Of a stretch of DNA of 64,000 bases, positions 29,467 through 37,556 are shown in pieces. The stretch comes from Polyangia bacterium. GTDB taxonomy: Bacteria; Myxococcota_A; Polyangia; Nannocystales; Nannocystaceae. The stretch spans positions 83,829 through 147,828 of the forward strand of contig JAUIKS010000031.1 of the NCBI GenBank assembly GCA_030430565.1, given 5' to 3'. Under the pieces are notes generated by a model. It made no database searches. It had not been told where the DNA came from and saw only the letters and a list, made by a program, of their open reading frames with translations. Within the stretch, counting starts at the first letter, position 1. Each line of letters starts with the position of its first letter. Position numbers and translations under genes: made by a program.

Positions 29467-30066
29467 ATGCGAGCGTCCCCGGCGACCAGCGCGAACGCGC
29501 CGCGCGTGAGCGCGCTCATGGAGCTACTCGGGGAGCGATGGGTCCTGACGCTTGCGACGAACGCGCGCGACGCTGTGGATCAAGCGCCGTACCCGACCCC
29601 GCTGTTCTACGCGTCGATCGACCTCACTCGCTGGATCGCCCGCCCGGCGCCCGCGCTGCTGTTCGCCAGCGCGCCGCGATCGACCCACGGGCGGCACATC
29701 GGCGCCGGACCCACGCTCGCTGGCGCCGCGCTGTACCTCGAGACCGAGCGCGTCGAAGAGCTGCGCGGCGTTCAGCTGCGAGGCGTCATTCTCCGCGCAG
29801 ATCAACTGGCCGCGCCGATCGCCGACGCGCTGCGCTCGACCTACCTCGCGCGTCACCCGGTCGCCGCTCCGCTGCTCGCCCGGCAAAAAAACCGGCCAGC
29901 CGACCAAAGCGCGCACGCCCTCTACGCGCTCGCTATCACCTGGGCCAAGATCACCGACAACCGGGTCCGCTTCGGGCACCATGAGATCCTCCAGTTTCCG
30001 GACCCCTGGGCTGAATTCGACGATCTGGACGGAGAGCCACCCGACGAGGCCTCGAATAATTTTTAA
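29467..30066 (+). CDS. pyridoxamine-phosphate-oxidase-like FMN split-barrel protein
   Basis: A 199-residue protein resembling the YhbP/PNPOx-like split-barrel flavoproteins. WVLTLATNARDAVDQAPYPTPLFYA gives the first strands and the FMN-site region, and the TLAGAALYLET and GVQLRGVI strands follow. Members bind FMN, F420 or haem; the cofactor here cannot be told. GTG at 29449 is an alternative start. It is divergent from the TPR gene. The secreted protein gene at 30095 begins 28 bases downstream, so the two may be co-transcribed. Confidence 0.6.
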   Translation: MRASPATSANAPRVSALMELLGERWVLTLATNARDAVDQAPYPTPLFYASIDLTRWIARPAPALLFASAPRSTHGRHIGAGPTLAGAALYLETERVEELRGVQLRGVILRADQLAAPIADALRSTYLARHPVAAPLLARQKNRPADQSAHALYALAITWAKITDNRVRFGHHEILQFPDPWAEFDDLDGEPPDEASNNF

Positions 30067-30094
30067 CGGCCCCGCGTCCCACGCTTGGAGTTCT

Positions 30095-30715
30095 ATGCTC
30101 TCTCGCCGAACCTGGATTCACATCGTTCCGCTCACCGGCCTCTCTTTGGCCTTTTCCGCGCAGGCGCGGGCTGCAGGCGCGCTCGCGGTCGCGGCGCCGA
30201 ACAAGGCGGTCGGTGCGATCGTCGCCGCCACCATCGGCGCGACGGCGCAGATTTCCACCGTCGACTCCCTGGCCCCGACTCAGCTCGGGCTCGGCACGGT
30301 GGTCGTCGACATCGGCTCCCGGGTCCATCTCCCCGCCGACGCGCGCGCGAGCCGCATGTTCCTCGACGACGCGCGCAACGCCCCCAAGCTCGGCGGCAAC
30401 ATCCGCGACGCCCTCGCGCTGCACCGGCCTGACCTAAAGGACCAATTCGCGGCCAACCACAGGGCGTGGACTCGGAGCTTCGCGCGCAACATCATGGCTT
30501 GGAATCACGCGCTCGAGAAATCCCCGGTTCGCGGCCAGCGAATCGCGGATGTCCACGGCCGCCACGCGCTGCTGAACTGGGTCGGCGCGACCCTGGAGCC
30601 GAAGTCGAGCAACAAGGGCCCGGCCGCGCTCGCGCGGCTGCCTCGAGAGCCAGACTCGAGCACGCTCCAGGCCTACATTCGCTACATCGACTCGCTGGTC
30701 GCGGCCGTCCGCTGA
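30095..30715 (+). CDS. secreted protein like a shortened metal-binding substrate-binding protein
   Basis: A 206-residue exported protein with a Sec signal (LSLAFSAQARA|AG). The segment FLDDARNAPKLGGNIRDAL followed by RPDLKDQFAANHRAWTRSFA matches the part of ZnuA/MntC-type binding proteins around the WLDP-NA motif and the long backbone helix. The usual length is about 300, so it is roughly a third shorter. The His that normally precedes the LDP motif is missing, and only scattered His remain (HRPD, NHRAW, HGRHAL). It is probably a diverged paralogue that no longer binds zinc in the normal way. A hairpin follows it at 30775-30800. Confidence 0.5.
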   Translation: MLSRRTWIHIVPLTGLSLAFSAQARAAGALAVAAPNKAVGAIVAATIGATAQISTVDSLAPTQLGLGTVVVDIGSRVHLPADARASRMFLDDARNAPKLGGNIRDALALHRPDLKDQFAANHRAWTRSFARNIMAWNHALEKSPVRGQRIADVHGRHALLNWVGATLEPKSSNKGPAALARLPREPDSSTLQAYIRYIDSLVAAVR

Positions 30716-30774
30716 GCGGATCCACCGCGAGCGAGCGAGCTGAAAGAGCAACACGACCGTCAGGCGCGTCGACG

Positions 30775-30800
30775 CGGCGCTCTCCGAGCTGAGAGCGCCG
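30775..30800 (+). terminator. hairpin downstream of the metal-binding-like gene
   Basis: A perfect 10-bp stem (30775-30784 with 30791-30800) and six-base loop, 59 bases past the stop at 30715. The following bases (TTGATG) are weakly T-rich, so termination may be partial. Confidence 0.5.
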
Positions 30801-30888
30801 TTGATGCGCGATGGTGTGCACTCACTCACTCGTCACAACGCGTCAGTTTGGTGACAACAGCTCGCGCGTGAGCGCATAATCACTGCTC

Positions 30889-30924
30889 ACGGTTAACCCT
30901 ACGTCAGATTTAATGGTGAACCGT
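30889..30924. promoter_or_regulatory. inverted repeat upstream of korA
   Basis: Arms ACGGTTAAC (30889-30897) and GTGAACCGT (30916-30924) pair in eight of nine positions. They sit in an AT-richer stretch 50-85 bases before the korA start. Placement suits an operator or promoter-proximal regulator site, but no regulator can be named. Confidence 0.35.
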
Positions 30925-30972
30925 CATCATTAACGCCGACGCGAGGGTACCGGAACACAGGTTACACAGGAC

Positions 30973-32835
30973 ATGGATACCTTCGCCGCCAAGACCAAAC
31001 GCGAGGACCTCGATTCGGTCGTCATTCGCTTCGCCGGAGACTCCGGCGACGGCATGCAGCTCACCGGAACCCAGTTCACCCAGTCAACCGCCTTGATGGG
31101 GAACGACCTGGCGACCTTCCCCGACTTCCCGGCCGAGATTCGAGCGCCCGCGGGGACGACCTTCGGAGTGTCCGGCTTCCAGGTTCACTTCGCGGCCCAC
31201 GACATCATGACCCCGGGCGACGCCCCGGACGTGCTCGTGGCGATGAACCCCGCCGCGCTCAAGGTCAACATCAAGGACCTCAAGCGCGGCGGCATGGTCG
31301 TCGTCAACACCGGCACCTTCACCAAGGGCAACCTCAAGAAGGCCGGCTACGAGGTCAGCCCGCTCGACGATGACACGCTGGGGCCGTTCCGCGTGCTCAA
31401 GCTCGACATCTCGAAGCACACGCTCGCGGCCGTCGCCAAGTTCGAGCTCGGGACCAAGGCCGCGCTGCGCAGCAAGAACATGTGGACGCTCGGCCTGATG
31501 ATGTGGCTGTTCGGCCGCGACCGTCAGGCCACCATCGACTGGCTGCGGCAGAAGTTCGCGAAGAAGCCCGAGATCGCCGAGGCCAACGTCGCCGCGCTCA
31601 ACGCCGGCCACGCCTACGGCGAGACCGCCGAGATGCCCAGCGGCATCGGCTGCTACCAGGTCCCCAAGGCCACGCTCGACGCCGGCACCTACCGCAACGT
31701 GACCGGCAACGAGTCGCTCGCGTGGGGCCTCGTCGCCGGCTGCAAGCTCGCGTCGGTCAAGCCGATGCTCGGCTCGTACCCGATCACGCCGGCCTCCTCG
31801 CTGCTGCACGCGCTCTCGAAGCTCAAGAACTTCGGCGTCGTCACGTTCCAGGCCGAGGACGAGATCGCGGCGGTCTGCGCGGCCGTCGGCGCCTCCTGGG
31901 CCGGCGCGCTGGGCATCACCAGCACCTCGGGCCCCGGCGTCGCGCTCAAGGGTGAGGCCATCGGCCTCGCGGTCATGGTCGAGCTGCCGCTCGTCATCTG
32001 CGACATCCAGCGCGGCGGTCCCTCGACCGGCCTGCCGACCAAGACCGAGCAGTCCGACCTGCTCCAGGCGATCTGGGGGCGCAACGGCGACTGCCCGCTC
32101 GCCGTGCTCGCCGCCTCGACCCCCGGCGACTGCTTCTACACGGCGATCGAGGCCGTGCGCCTCGCGACCAAGTTCATGACGCCGGTCATGCTGCTCAGCG
32201 ACGGCTACCTCGCCAACGGCGCCGAGCCGTGGAAGATCCCCGACTTCGACGCGATGGAGCCCTTCCCGGCCAAGCAGCACACCGAGCCCAAGGACTTCCA
32301 CCCCTACCTCCGCGATCCCGAGACGCTCGCGCGGATCTGGCCGGTCCCCGGCACGCCGGGCCTCGAGCACCGCGTCGGCGGCCTCGAGAAGCACTACGAC
32401 TCCGGCAACATCTCGTACGACCCCGACAACCATCACAAGATGGTCAAGACCCGGGCGCAGAAGGTCGCCAACATCGCCAACGACATCCCGCTGCAGGAGG
32501 TCTGCGCGGGCCCCGAGCGCGGCGACCTCGTGATCGTCAGCTGGGGCTCGACCTTCGGCTCGGTCCACCAGGCCGTCCGCAACACGCTCGCGGACGGAAA
32601 GACCGTCTCGCACATCCACCTGCGCTACATGTGGCCGATGCCGCGCAACCTCGGCGACCTCCTGCGCGGCTTCAAGCAGATCGTCGTGCCCGAGATGAAC
32701 AACGGCATGCTCGTCAAGGTCCTGCGCAGTGAGTTCCTGGTCCCCGCCGAGGGCCTCAACAAAATCGCCGGCCAGCCGTTCAAGGTCTCCGAGATCGAGA
32801 CCGCGATCGCCGAGAAGCTCGCCGCCACCTCCTAA
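30973..32835 (+). CDS. korA: 2-oxoglutarate:ferredoxin oxidoreductase, fused gamma-alpha subunit
   Basis: A 620-residue subunit of a 2-oxoacid:ferredoxin oxidoreductase. Residues about 15-200 are the gamma domain (IRFAGDSGDGMQLTGTQF, FPAEIRAPAGTTFGVSGF) and about 225-600 the alpha, pyrimidine-binding domain (LGSYPITPASSLLHAL, GPGVALKGEAIGLAVM). This fusion is the usual bacterial KorA layout. With the beta subunit 11 bases downstream it forms an enzyme that oxidises 2-oxoglutarate with CoA to succinyl-CoA, reducing ferredoxin, and can run in reverse. Substrate choice is inferred from overall resemblance; pyruvate or other 2-oxo acids are not excluded. A GGA lies just before the ATG. Confidence 0.92.
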   Translation: MDTFAAKTKREDLDSVVIRFAGDSGDGMQLTGTQFTQSTALMGNDLATFPDFPAEIRAPAGTTFGVSGFQVHFAAHDIMTPGDAPDVLVAMNPAALKVNIKDLKRGGMVVVNTGTFTKGNLKKAGYEVSPLDDDTLGPFRVLKLDISKHTLAAVAKFELGTKAALRSKNMWTLGLMMWLFGRDRQATIDWLRQKFAKKPEIAEANVAALNAGHAYGETAEMPSGIGCYQVPKATLDAGTYRNVTGNESLAWGLVAGCKLASVKPMLGSYPITPASSLLHALSKLKNFGVVTFQAEDEIAAVCAAVGASWAGALGITSTSGPGVALKGEAIGLAVMVELPLVICDIQRGGPSTGLPTKTEQSDLLQAIWGRNGDCPLAVLAASTPGDCFYTAIEAVRLATKFMTPVMLLSDGYLANGAEPWKIPDFDAMEPFPAKQHTEPKDFHPYLRDPETLARIWPVPGTPGLEHRVGGLEKHYDSGNISYDPDNHHKMVKTRAQKVANIANDIPLQEVCAGPERGDLVIVSWGSTFGSVHQAVRNTLADGKTVSHIHLRYMWPMPRNLGDLLRGFKQIVVPEMNNGMLVKVLRSEFLVPAEGLNKIAGQPFKVSEIETAIAEKLAATS

Positions 32836-32846
32836 GGAGAGCTGAG

Positions 32847-33869
32847 ATGCCCGACACACCCACTAAAAAGCTCACCCGCAAGGACTTCTCCTCGGACCAG
32901 GAGGTCCGCTGGTGCCCCGGCTGCGGCGACTACGCCATCCTCGCCGCGGTTCAGCGCACGCTGCCCAAGCTCGGGGTCAAGCGCGAGAACACCGTCTTCA
33001 TCTCGGGCATCGGCTGCTCGAGCCGGTTCCCGTACTACATGAACACCTACGGGTTCCACACCATCCACGGGCGCGCGCCGACCTTCGCGACCGGCCTCAA
33101 GCTCGCCAACCCGGAGCTCGACGTCTGGCTGATCACCGGCGACGGCGACGGCCTCAGCATCGGCGGCAATCACCTGCTGCACGTCCTGCGGCGCAACCTC
33201 AACGTCCAGATCATCCTGTTCAACAACCGCATCTACGGGCTGACCAAGGGCCAGTACTCGCCGACCTCGCTGGTCGGCAAGCGCTCGCCGTCGACGCCGA
33301 TGGGCTCGGTCGACAACCCGGTCCTGCCGGTCGGCTTCGCCATGGGCGCCGGCGCCAAGTTCGTCGCGCGGGCGATCGACACCGACGCCAAGCGCTTCAG
33401 CGCGCTGCTCGAGCGCGCGCACGGCTTCAAGGGCACGAGCTTCATGGAGATCTTCCAGAACTGCCCAGTGTTCAACGACGGCGCGTTCAGCCACTTCACG
33501 GAGCGCGCGACCGCGACCCAGACGCAGCTGCACCTCGAGCACGGCAAGCCGATGATCTTCGGCAAGGACAAGAACAAAGGCCTGCGCTTAAAGCCAGGCG
33601 CCCTCGAGCTCGAGGTCGTGACGCTCGGCGAGGACGGGATCACCGAGGCCGACCTGCTCGTCCACGACGAGCGCAACCGGTCGCAGGCCTTCCTGCTCGC
33701 GTCGATGGAGCCGCCGAGCTTCCCGGTCGCGCTGGGCGTGCTCTACTGTGAGCCGGACGACAGCTTCGAGGCCCTCGTGCTCGGGCAGATCGACCAGGCG
33801 ATCGAGCAGCAGGGCGAGGGTGACCTCAACGCGCTCATGCGCAAGGGGCACACCTGGACCGTTGACTAA
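32847..33869 (+). CDS. korB: 2-oxoglutarate:ferredoxin oxidoreductase beta subunit
   Basis: A 340-residue TPP-binding beta subunit. RWCPGCGDYAIL near residue 22 and SGIGCSSRFP near 53 supply Cys for the iron-sulfur cluster. GDGDGLSIGGNHLLHVLRRN with FNNRIYGLTKGQ is the TPP-binding signature. It starts 11 bases after korA with AGGAG in front of the ATG, a clear two-gene operon, ended by a strong hairpin at 33892. It works as a complex with KorA in the cytosol. No dedicated ferredoxin gene lies nearby. Confidence 0.93.
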   Translation: MPDTPTKKLTRKDFSSDQEVRWCPGCGDYAILAAVQRTLPKLGVKRENTVFISGIGCSSRFPYYMNTYGFHTIHGRAPTFATGLKLANPELDVWLITGDGDGLSIGGNHLLHVLRRNLNVQIILFNNRIYGLTKGQYSPTSLVGKRSPSTPMGSVDNPVLPVGFAMGAGAKFVARAIDTDAKRFSALLERAHGFKGTSFMEIFQNCPVFNDGAFSHFTERATATQTQLHLEHGKPMIFGKDKNKGLRLKPGALELEVVTLGEDGITEADLLVHDERNRSQAFLLASMEPPSFPVALGVLYCEPDDSFEALVLGQIDQAIEQQGEGDLNALMRKGHTWTVD

Positions 33870-34170
33870 CATGTCCTATGGGACATAATATAACGCCGCG
33901 CTCACACGAGCGCGGCGTTTCGCGTTTTGACCCCCGCAAACCGACCGGTCGACCGCTCTCGCGCGTGGACGCGGCAACGGGCTCTTGCGTTTTGCCCTAC
34001 GCGCGCGTGCGCCGATCACAGCCCGCGCTGCGCCGCTCGGCTACAATGCTCAGGTCTGAATTCTTGATCGCTGGAGAATTTTCCCTTCGCGGACGTCGAA
34101 TCAATGGCCCTCGCGCCACGTCCAAGACAGCACCCAGAGATCGTCACGGCCCCACTACGAGGAATAGAAC
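33870..34170. other. intergenic region after korB
   Basis: 301 bases. It holds a short palindromic element ATGTCC-TATG-GGACAT at 33871-33886 directly after the korB stop, the terminator hairpin, and then sequence leading to the lipoprotein gene, with GAGGA eight bases before its ATG. A small open frame here has no coding character. Confidence 0.5.
33892..33919 (+). terminator. terminator of the korAB operon
   Basis: A perfect 12-bp stem (33892-33903 with 33908-33919) and ACAC loop, 22 bases after the korB stop, followed by TCGCGTTTTG. The T tract is interrupted but the stem is strong. Confidence 0.75.
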
Positions 34171-35112
34171 ATGATTTTGCGCTCCAACCGGAATAACGGA
34201 CTGCTCGCCACCCTCTTCGCCGGACTGGTCAGCTTCTCAGTCGGCTGCATCATCGTCGGCGGCAACGGCAACGGTGACGACCCCGACGAGTGCGGCAGTC
34301 TGCTCGACAACAACTACGTCGGCAACGACGGCTTCTGCTACTGCGATAACGGCTACTCGTGGTGTAACCCGAACGACGACTTCGACCTCTCGTGCTGCGA
34401 GATCGACCCCAAGGATCCGGTCGGCGGCGTGTGCGGTGACAACAGCTACCTCGCCGACGACGGGCTCTGCTACTGCAACCAGGACTACGACTGGTGCTCG
34501 AACACGGGCCTCGACTGCTGCCCGCTCGATCCCAAGGATCCGACCGAGACCGACGGCGGCGGCGGCACCACCCAGGGCGGCGCGACGAGCACCGGCGTGG
34601 GCACCTCGGCGGGTCCCAACTGCAACCCCGAGCCCCCGCCCGGGGACAGCTGCACCGACGGCACCGTGTGGTGCACCCACGATGTCGACTGCGGCGGCGG
34701 CGGTGAGTACTACGAGTGCGTCAGCGGCGCGTGGCAGCTGCAGGGCGCGGACGTGCTCGACCAGACCTGCTCGTTCGACTTCGGCGGCGGCAAGTCCTTC
34801 GGCTGCGTCGACGACCCCGAGATGGACCAGGTCGTGATCCTGTGCGGCGACGGCTCGGGCGACCCCTGTGACGCCGACGCCTGCCAAGACGAGGCGACGC
34901 TGCTGGCCTGCGACTACGGCGTCCAGACCGCGCTGATCGACTGCGTCACGGTCTGTAACGACGAGTCCTTCGACAACGGCGTCTGCGGCCAGCAGAACGA
35001 CGACCCGTCGAACCCGTTCCAGTGCCTGTGCTTCGACGACACGACGAGCAGCGGCTCCAGCTCCGGCGGCTCGACCGGCGGCAGCTCCGGCGGCGGCGCG
35101 ACCACCGGCTAA
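34171..35112 (+). CDS. Cys-rich lipoprotein with two tandem modules
   Basis: A 313-residue lipoprotein with lipobox SVGC. Two modules of about 42 residues follow (about 48-86 and 90-124), each reading as aspartate-rich turn, CYC, W-C, CC, then DPKDP, so a recent-looking internal duplication with six Cys per unit. A Gly/Thr linker precedes a third, different Cys-rich region (CTDGTVWCTHDVDCGGGG, CDADACQDEATLLACD). The tail is Ser/Gly-rich. It resembles other myxobacterial disulfide-rich surface proteins; function is unknown. GAGGA upstream supports this ATG. The hairpin at 35138 ends it. Confidence 0.7.
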   Translation: MILRSNRNNGLLATLFAGLVSFSVGCIIVGGNGNGDDPDECGSLLDNNYVGNDGFCYCDNGYSWCNPNDDFDLSCCEIDPKDPVGGVCGDNSYLADDGLCYCNQDYDWCSNTGLDCCPLDPKDPTETDGGGGTTQGGATSTGVGTSAGPNCNPEPPPGDSCTDGTVWCTHDVDCGGGGEYYECVSGAWQLQGADVLDQTCSFDFGGGKSFGCVDDPEMDQVVILCGDGSGDPCDADACQDEATLLACDYGVQTALIDCVTVCNDESFDNGVCGQQNDDPSNPFQCLCFDDTTSSGSSSGGSTGGSSGGGATTG

Positions 35113-35137
35113 TCAATCACGTCATCAACGCTCCGAG

Positions 35138-35158
35138 GGGGAGGCCGCCGGCCTCCCC
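35138..35158. terminator. short terminator hairpin
   Basis: A 9-bp perfect stem (35138-35146 with 35150-35158) and three-base loop, 26 bases after the lipoprotein stop and shortly before the convergent small gene. It is followed by TTCGCGCGTTCG. Confidence 0.6.
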
Positions 35159-35188
35159 TTCGCGCGTTCGAAGCCCGCGATTTGCCGG

Positions 35189-35464
35189 TCAGCCGCGCCA
35201 GCGAGAGAGTCGCGGCTGACCGCTGCGTTTGACCACGCGCGCGAGCTTGAGGAGCTCGCCGCGCAGCGCGTCGCTCGCGACCGCCGGCTCCAGCACGGCC
35301 TCGCCGCGCTCATCCCAACGAAGCGTCGTCGAGACGCGCGCGCCGTCCGAGACGTAGATCGCGACCGCGTAGCGCAGCGCGTCAGCCTCGTCGCCCTGGC
35401 GCTCGAACAAGTAGCGCGCGCCGCTGGTCGGGTGCAGATCCTGGCTGGAGGAGAGCGCGGTCAT
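35189..35464 (-). CDS. small hypothetical protein
   Basis: A 91-residue protein with the strand pattern of a small beta-rich domain (RYAVAIYVSDGARVSTTLRW) and a basic C-terminal helix (LLKLARVVKRSGQPRLSRWRG). It starts 34 bases downstream of the gene ending at 35499 on the same strand, so it is probably in one transcript with it. No family was recognised. Confidence 0.45.
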   Translation of the reverse strand: MTALSSSQDLHPTSGARYLFERQGDEADALRYAVAIYVSDGARVSTTLRWDERGEAVLEPAVASDALRGELLKLARVVKRSGQPRLSRWRG

Positions 35465-35498
35465 CTCGCGGCCTGGTTTCCGTTTGAAGAGAGAAAGA

Positions 35499-36299
35499 CT
35501 AGAAAGAGAACACGAGCCCGCCGGGCGTGAATGAAGGGCCAGGTCGCGGCGCGGGCTGCTGCGCGCGACCCGATCGCCCGATCGTCCCGAGCTCGGGGTC
35601 GGGGATCGGCTCGCCGTTGTCGCGGGTCAAGAGCACCGCCGCGGTCACGCCCCCCGCGACCGCGAGCACGCCGACGATCGTGCCCCAGAACCAGCCCTTT
35701 TTATAAATCGGCTTGTCCTCGAGCTCGGGCTCGTCCACGGGCGGATCGGTCGTGCCGGAGGGCGTCGGGTCCTGCGGCCCCTCGGGCTCAGGCTCGGGCG
35801 GATCGGGCTCAGGCGGGTCAGGGTCGGGGTCGGGCTCCTCGACCGGCTCGACCGCCGCGAGCTTCTCATCGATCTCGACGATGTGCTGCTCGACGCTGGC
35901 CTTGGTCGCCTCGTCGAGGCCCTCGCTCTGCTCGAGGAACTTGACGTAGTTGAGGAACAGCCGCTTGGCCTTGCGCAGGTGCTTCGGGTCCTGCGAGATC
36001 TCGTACAGTCGGTCGTAGGACTGACCGATGTTGTAGAGCAGGTTCGGGTGCTTCGACTTCGCGTAGCAGCGCTCGAAGTGCCCGACCGCTTCCTCGTAGT
36101 TGCCGAGCGCGTAGGCCTGCTCGCCGAGATCGTACTCCTCCTCGGCGCTCAGCTCGTCCCCCGCCGGTGCCTCCCCGCGCGCGGCGGCGGAGGCGAGCGC
36201 GTCGGCCGGGACCAGCGCGACCACGAGGCTCGCGCTGACGGCTACGCTGGCGAGGAACCGGGCGAGCGCGGACGCGGGCGGCACAGGCACTCTCATCAT
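35499..36299 (-). CDS. exported TPR protein with C-terminal membrane anchor
   Basis: A 266-residue protein with a Sec signal (ASVAVSASLVVALVPADALA), a TPR-like region at about 50-125 (LGEQAYALGNYEEAVGHFERC, LLYNIGQSYDRLYEI), a long Pro/Glu/Asp linker at about 150-195 and one membrane helix near 208-228 (FWGTIVGVLAVAGGVTAAVLL). The tail is Pro/Arg-rich. The layout (periplasmic TPR, acidic Pro linker, anchor) is common in myxobacteria and suggests an envelope scaffold; no enzyme motif is present. Confidence 0.65.
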   Translation of the reverse strand: MMRVPVPPASALARFLASVAVSASLVVALVPADALASAAARGEAPAGDELSAEEEYDLGEQAYALGNYEEAVGHFERCYAKSKHPNLLYNIGQSYDRLYEISQDPKHLRKAKRLFLNYVKFLEQSEGLDEATKASVEQHIVEIDEKLAAVEPVEEPDPDPDPPEPDPPEPEPEGPQDPTPSGTTDPPVDEPELEDKPIYKKGWFWGTIVGVLAVAGGVTAAVLLTRDNGEPIPDPELGTIGRSGRAQQPAPRPGPSFTPGGLVFSF

Positions 36300-36345
36300 C
36301 TACCGCTGTCCTGACGCGCTTTCAAGCGCAGTCCGTGCCATCGGG

Positions 36346-37443
36346 CTACACGTTAAACCGGAAGTGCATCACGTCGCCGTCTTGCACCACGTAGTCCTTG
36401 CCCTCGAGCCGCAGGCGCCCCTTGGCTCGCACCGCCGCCTCGGAGCCCAGCTCGACGAGCTCGCTGAACCCCATGACCTCGGCGCGGATAAAGCCGCGCT
36501 CGAAGTCCGAGTGAATTTTCCCGGCGGCCCCCGGCGCGAGGGTGCCGCGACGAATCGTCCACGCGCGGACCTCTTTCTTGCCCGCCGTGAAGTACGTGAT
36601 GAGCTCGAGCAGCTCGTAGGCCTTGAAGATCAGGCGGTTGAGCCCCGGCTCCTCGAGCCCGAGGCTCTCGAGGAACTCGGCGCGCTCCTCCGCCTCGAGG
36701 CTCGCGATCTCGGACTCGATCGCCGCCGAGATCACCACCGCCTCGGCGCCCTCCTCGGCCGCGAGCTGCTTCAGCGCGGTGACGTGGGCGTCGTCCTCGT
36801 CGGTGAGCTGCTCCTCGCTGACGTTGGCGACGTAGAGCACCGGCTTGGCTGTCAAAAGGAACAGGTCGCGAAGGACCTCTTCGTCCGCGGCGCTCAGCTC
36901 GATGCTGCGGGCCGGGGTGCCCCCGCCCATCGCCTCGAGCACGCGCTCGCAGGTGACGACCGCCTGCTTCTCGAGCTTGTCGCCGCTCTTGGCCTGCTTG
37001 CGCGCCTTGGACAGGCGCTGCTCGACCGACTGCATGTCGCGCAGCAGCAGCTCGGTGTTGATGACCTCGGCGTCGCCGACCGGATCGACCTTGCCGTCGA
37101 CGTGGATGATGTTGTCGTCCTCGAAGCAGCGCACGACGTGGACGATCGCGTCGACGCCGCGGATGTGGCTGAGGAACTTGTTGCCCAGCCCCTCGCCCTG
37201 GCTCGCGCCCTTGACGAGGCCCGCGATGTCGAGGAACTCGACGGTCGTGGGCACGACCTTGTTGGGCTCGACGATCTTGACGAGCGCGTCGAGCCGCGGA
37301 TCGGGGACCGGGACCATGCCCTGGTTGGGGTCGATCGTGCAGAACGGGAAGTTCTTCGACTCGGCGCCGGCGTCTGAGAGCGCGTTGAACAGGGTCGACT
37401 TGCCGACGTTGGGAAGACCGACGATTCCGACTGCGAGGGCCAT
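36346..37443 (-). CDS. ychF: redox-regulated ATPase/GTPase YchF
   Basis: A 365-residue Obg-family P-loop protein. Walker A GLPNVGKST is at 9-17, the switch region FPFCTIDPNQG at about 36-46, DIAGLVKGASQGEGLGN is the G3 and following loop, and the C-terminal TGS domain ends with KGRLRLEGKDYVVQDGDVMHF. YchF binds the ribosome and prefers ATP because of its altered G4 motif. Length equals the usual 363. The start is ATG 37443; an upstream in-frame start would add seven residues without support. Confidence 0.96.
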   Translation of the reverse strand: MALAVGIVGLPNVGKSTLFNALSDAGAESKNFPFCTIDPNQGMVPVPDPRLDALVKIVEPNKVVPTTVEFLDIAGLVKGASQGEGLGNKFLSHIRGVDAIVHVVRCFEDDNIIHVDGKVDPVGDAEVINTELLLRDMQSVEQRLSKARKQAKSGDKLEKQAVVTCERVLEAMGGGTPARSIELSAADEEVLRDLFLLTAKPVLYVANVSEEQLTDEDDAHVTALKQLAAEEGAEAVVISAAIESEIASLEAEERAEFLESLGLEEPGLNRLIFKAYELLELITYFTAGKKEVRAWTIRRGTLAPGAAGKIHSDFERGFIRAEVMGFSELVELGSEAAVRAKGRLRLEGKDYVVQDGDVMHFRFNV

Positions 37444-37556
37444 GGGAGCACGCTGGTAGCACACTTCCCGCGCGGACGTCGGCGCCGCCCGAACCTGAAC
37501 ATCTAGTCAGAGCGAGCCGTCAGCGCGAGCGTCGGCGCGGGCCCGCGAGCCGGGCC

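Noticed and set aside
33878..34174. A 98-codon frame after korB
   Set aside because: It runs through the terminator hairpin, has no ribosome site and its translation is Arg/Pro/Ser-rich without pattern.
36346..37443. ychF as part of a toxin-antitoxin or defence island
   Set aside because: Its neighbours are envelope proteins and no nuclease, toxin or recombinase was seen; it is a housekeeping gene.
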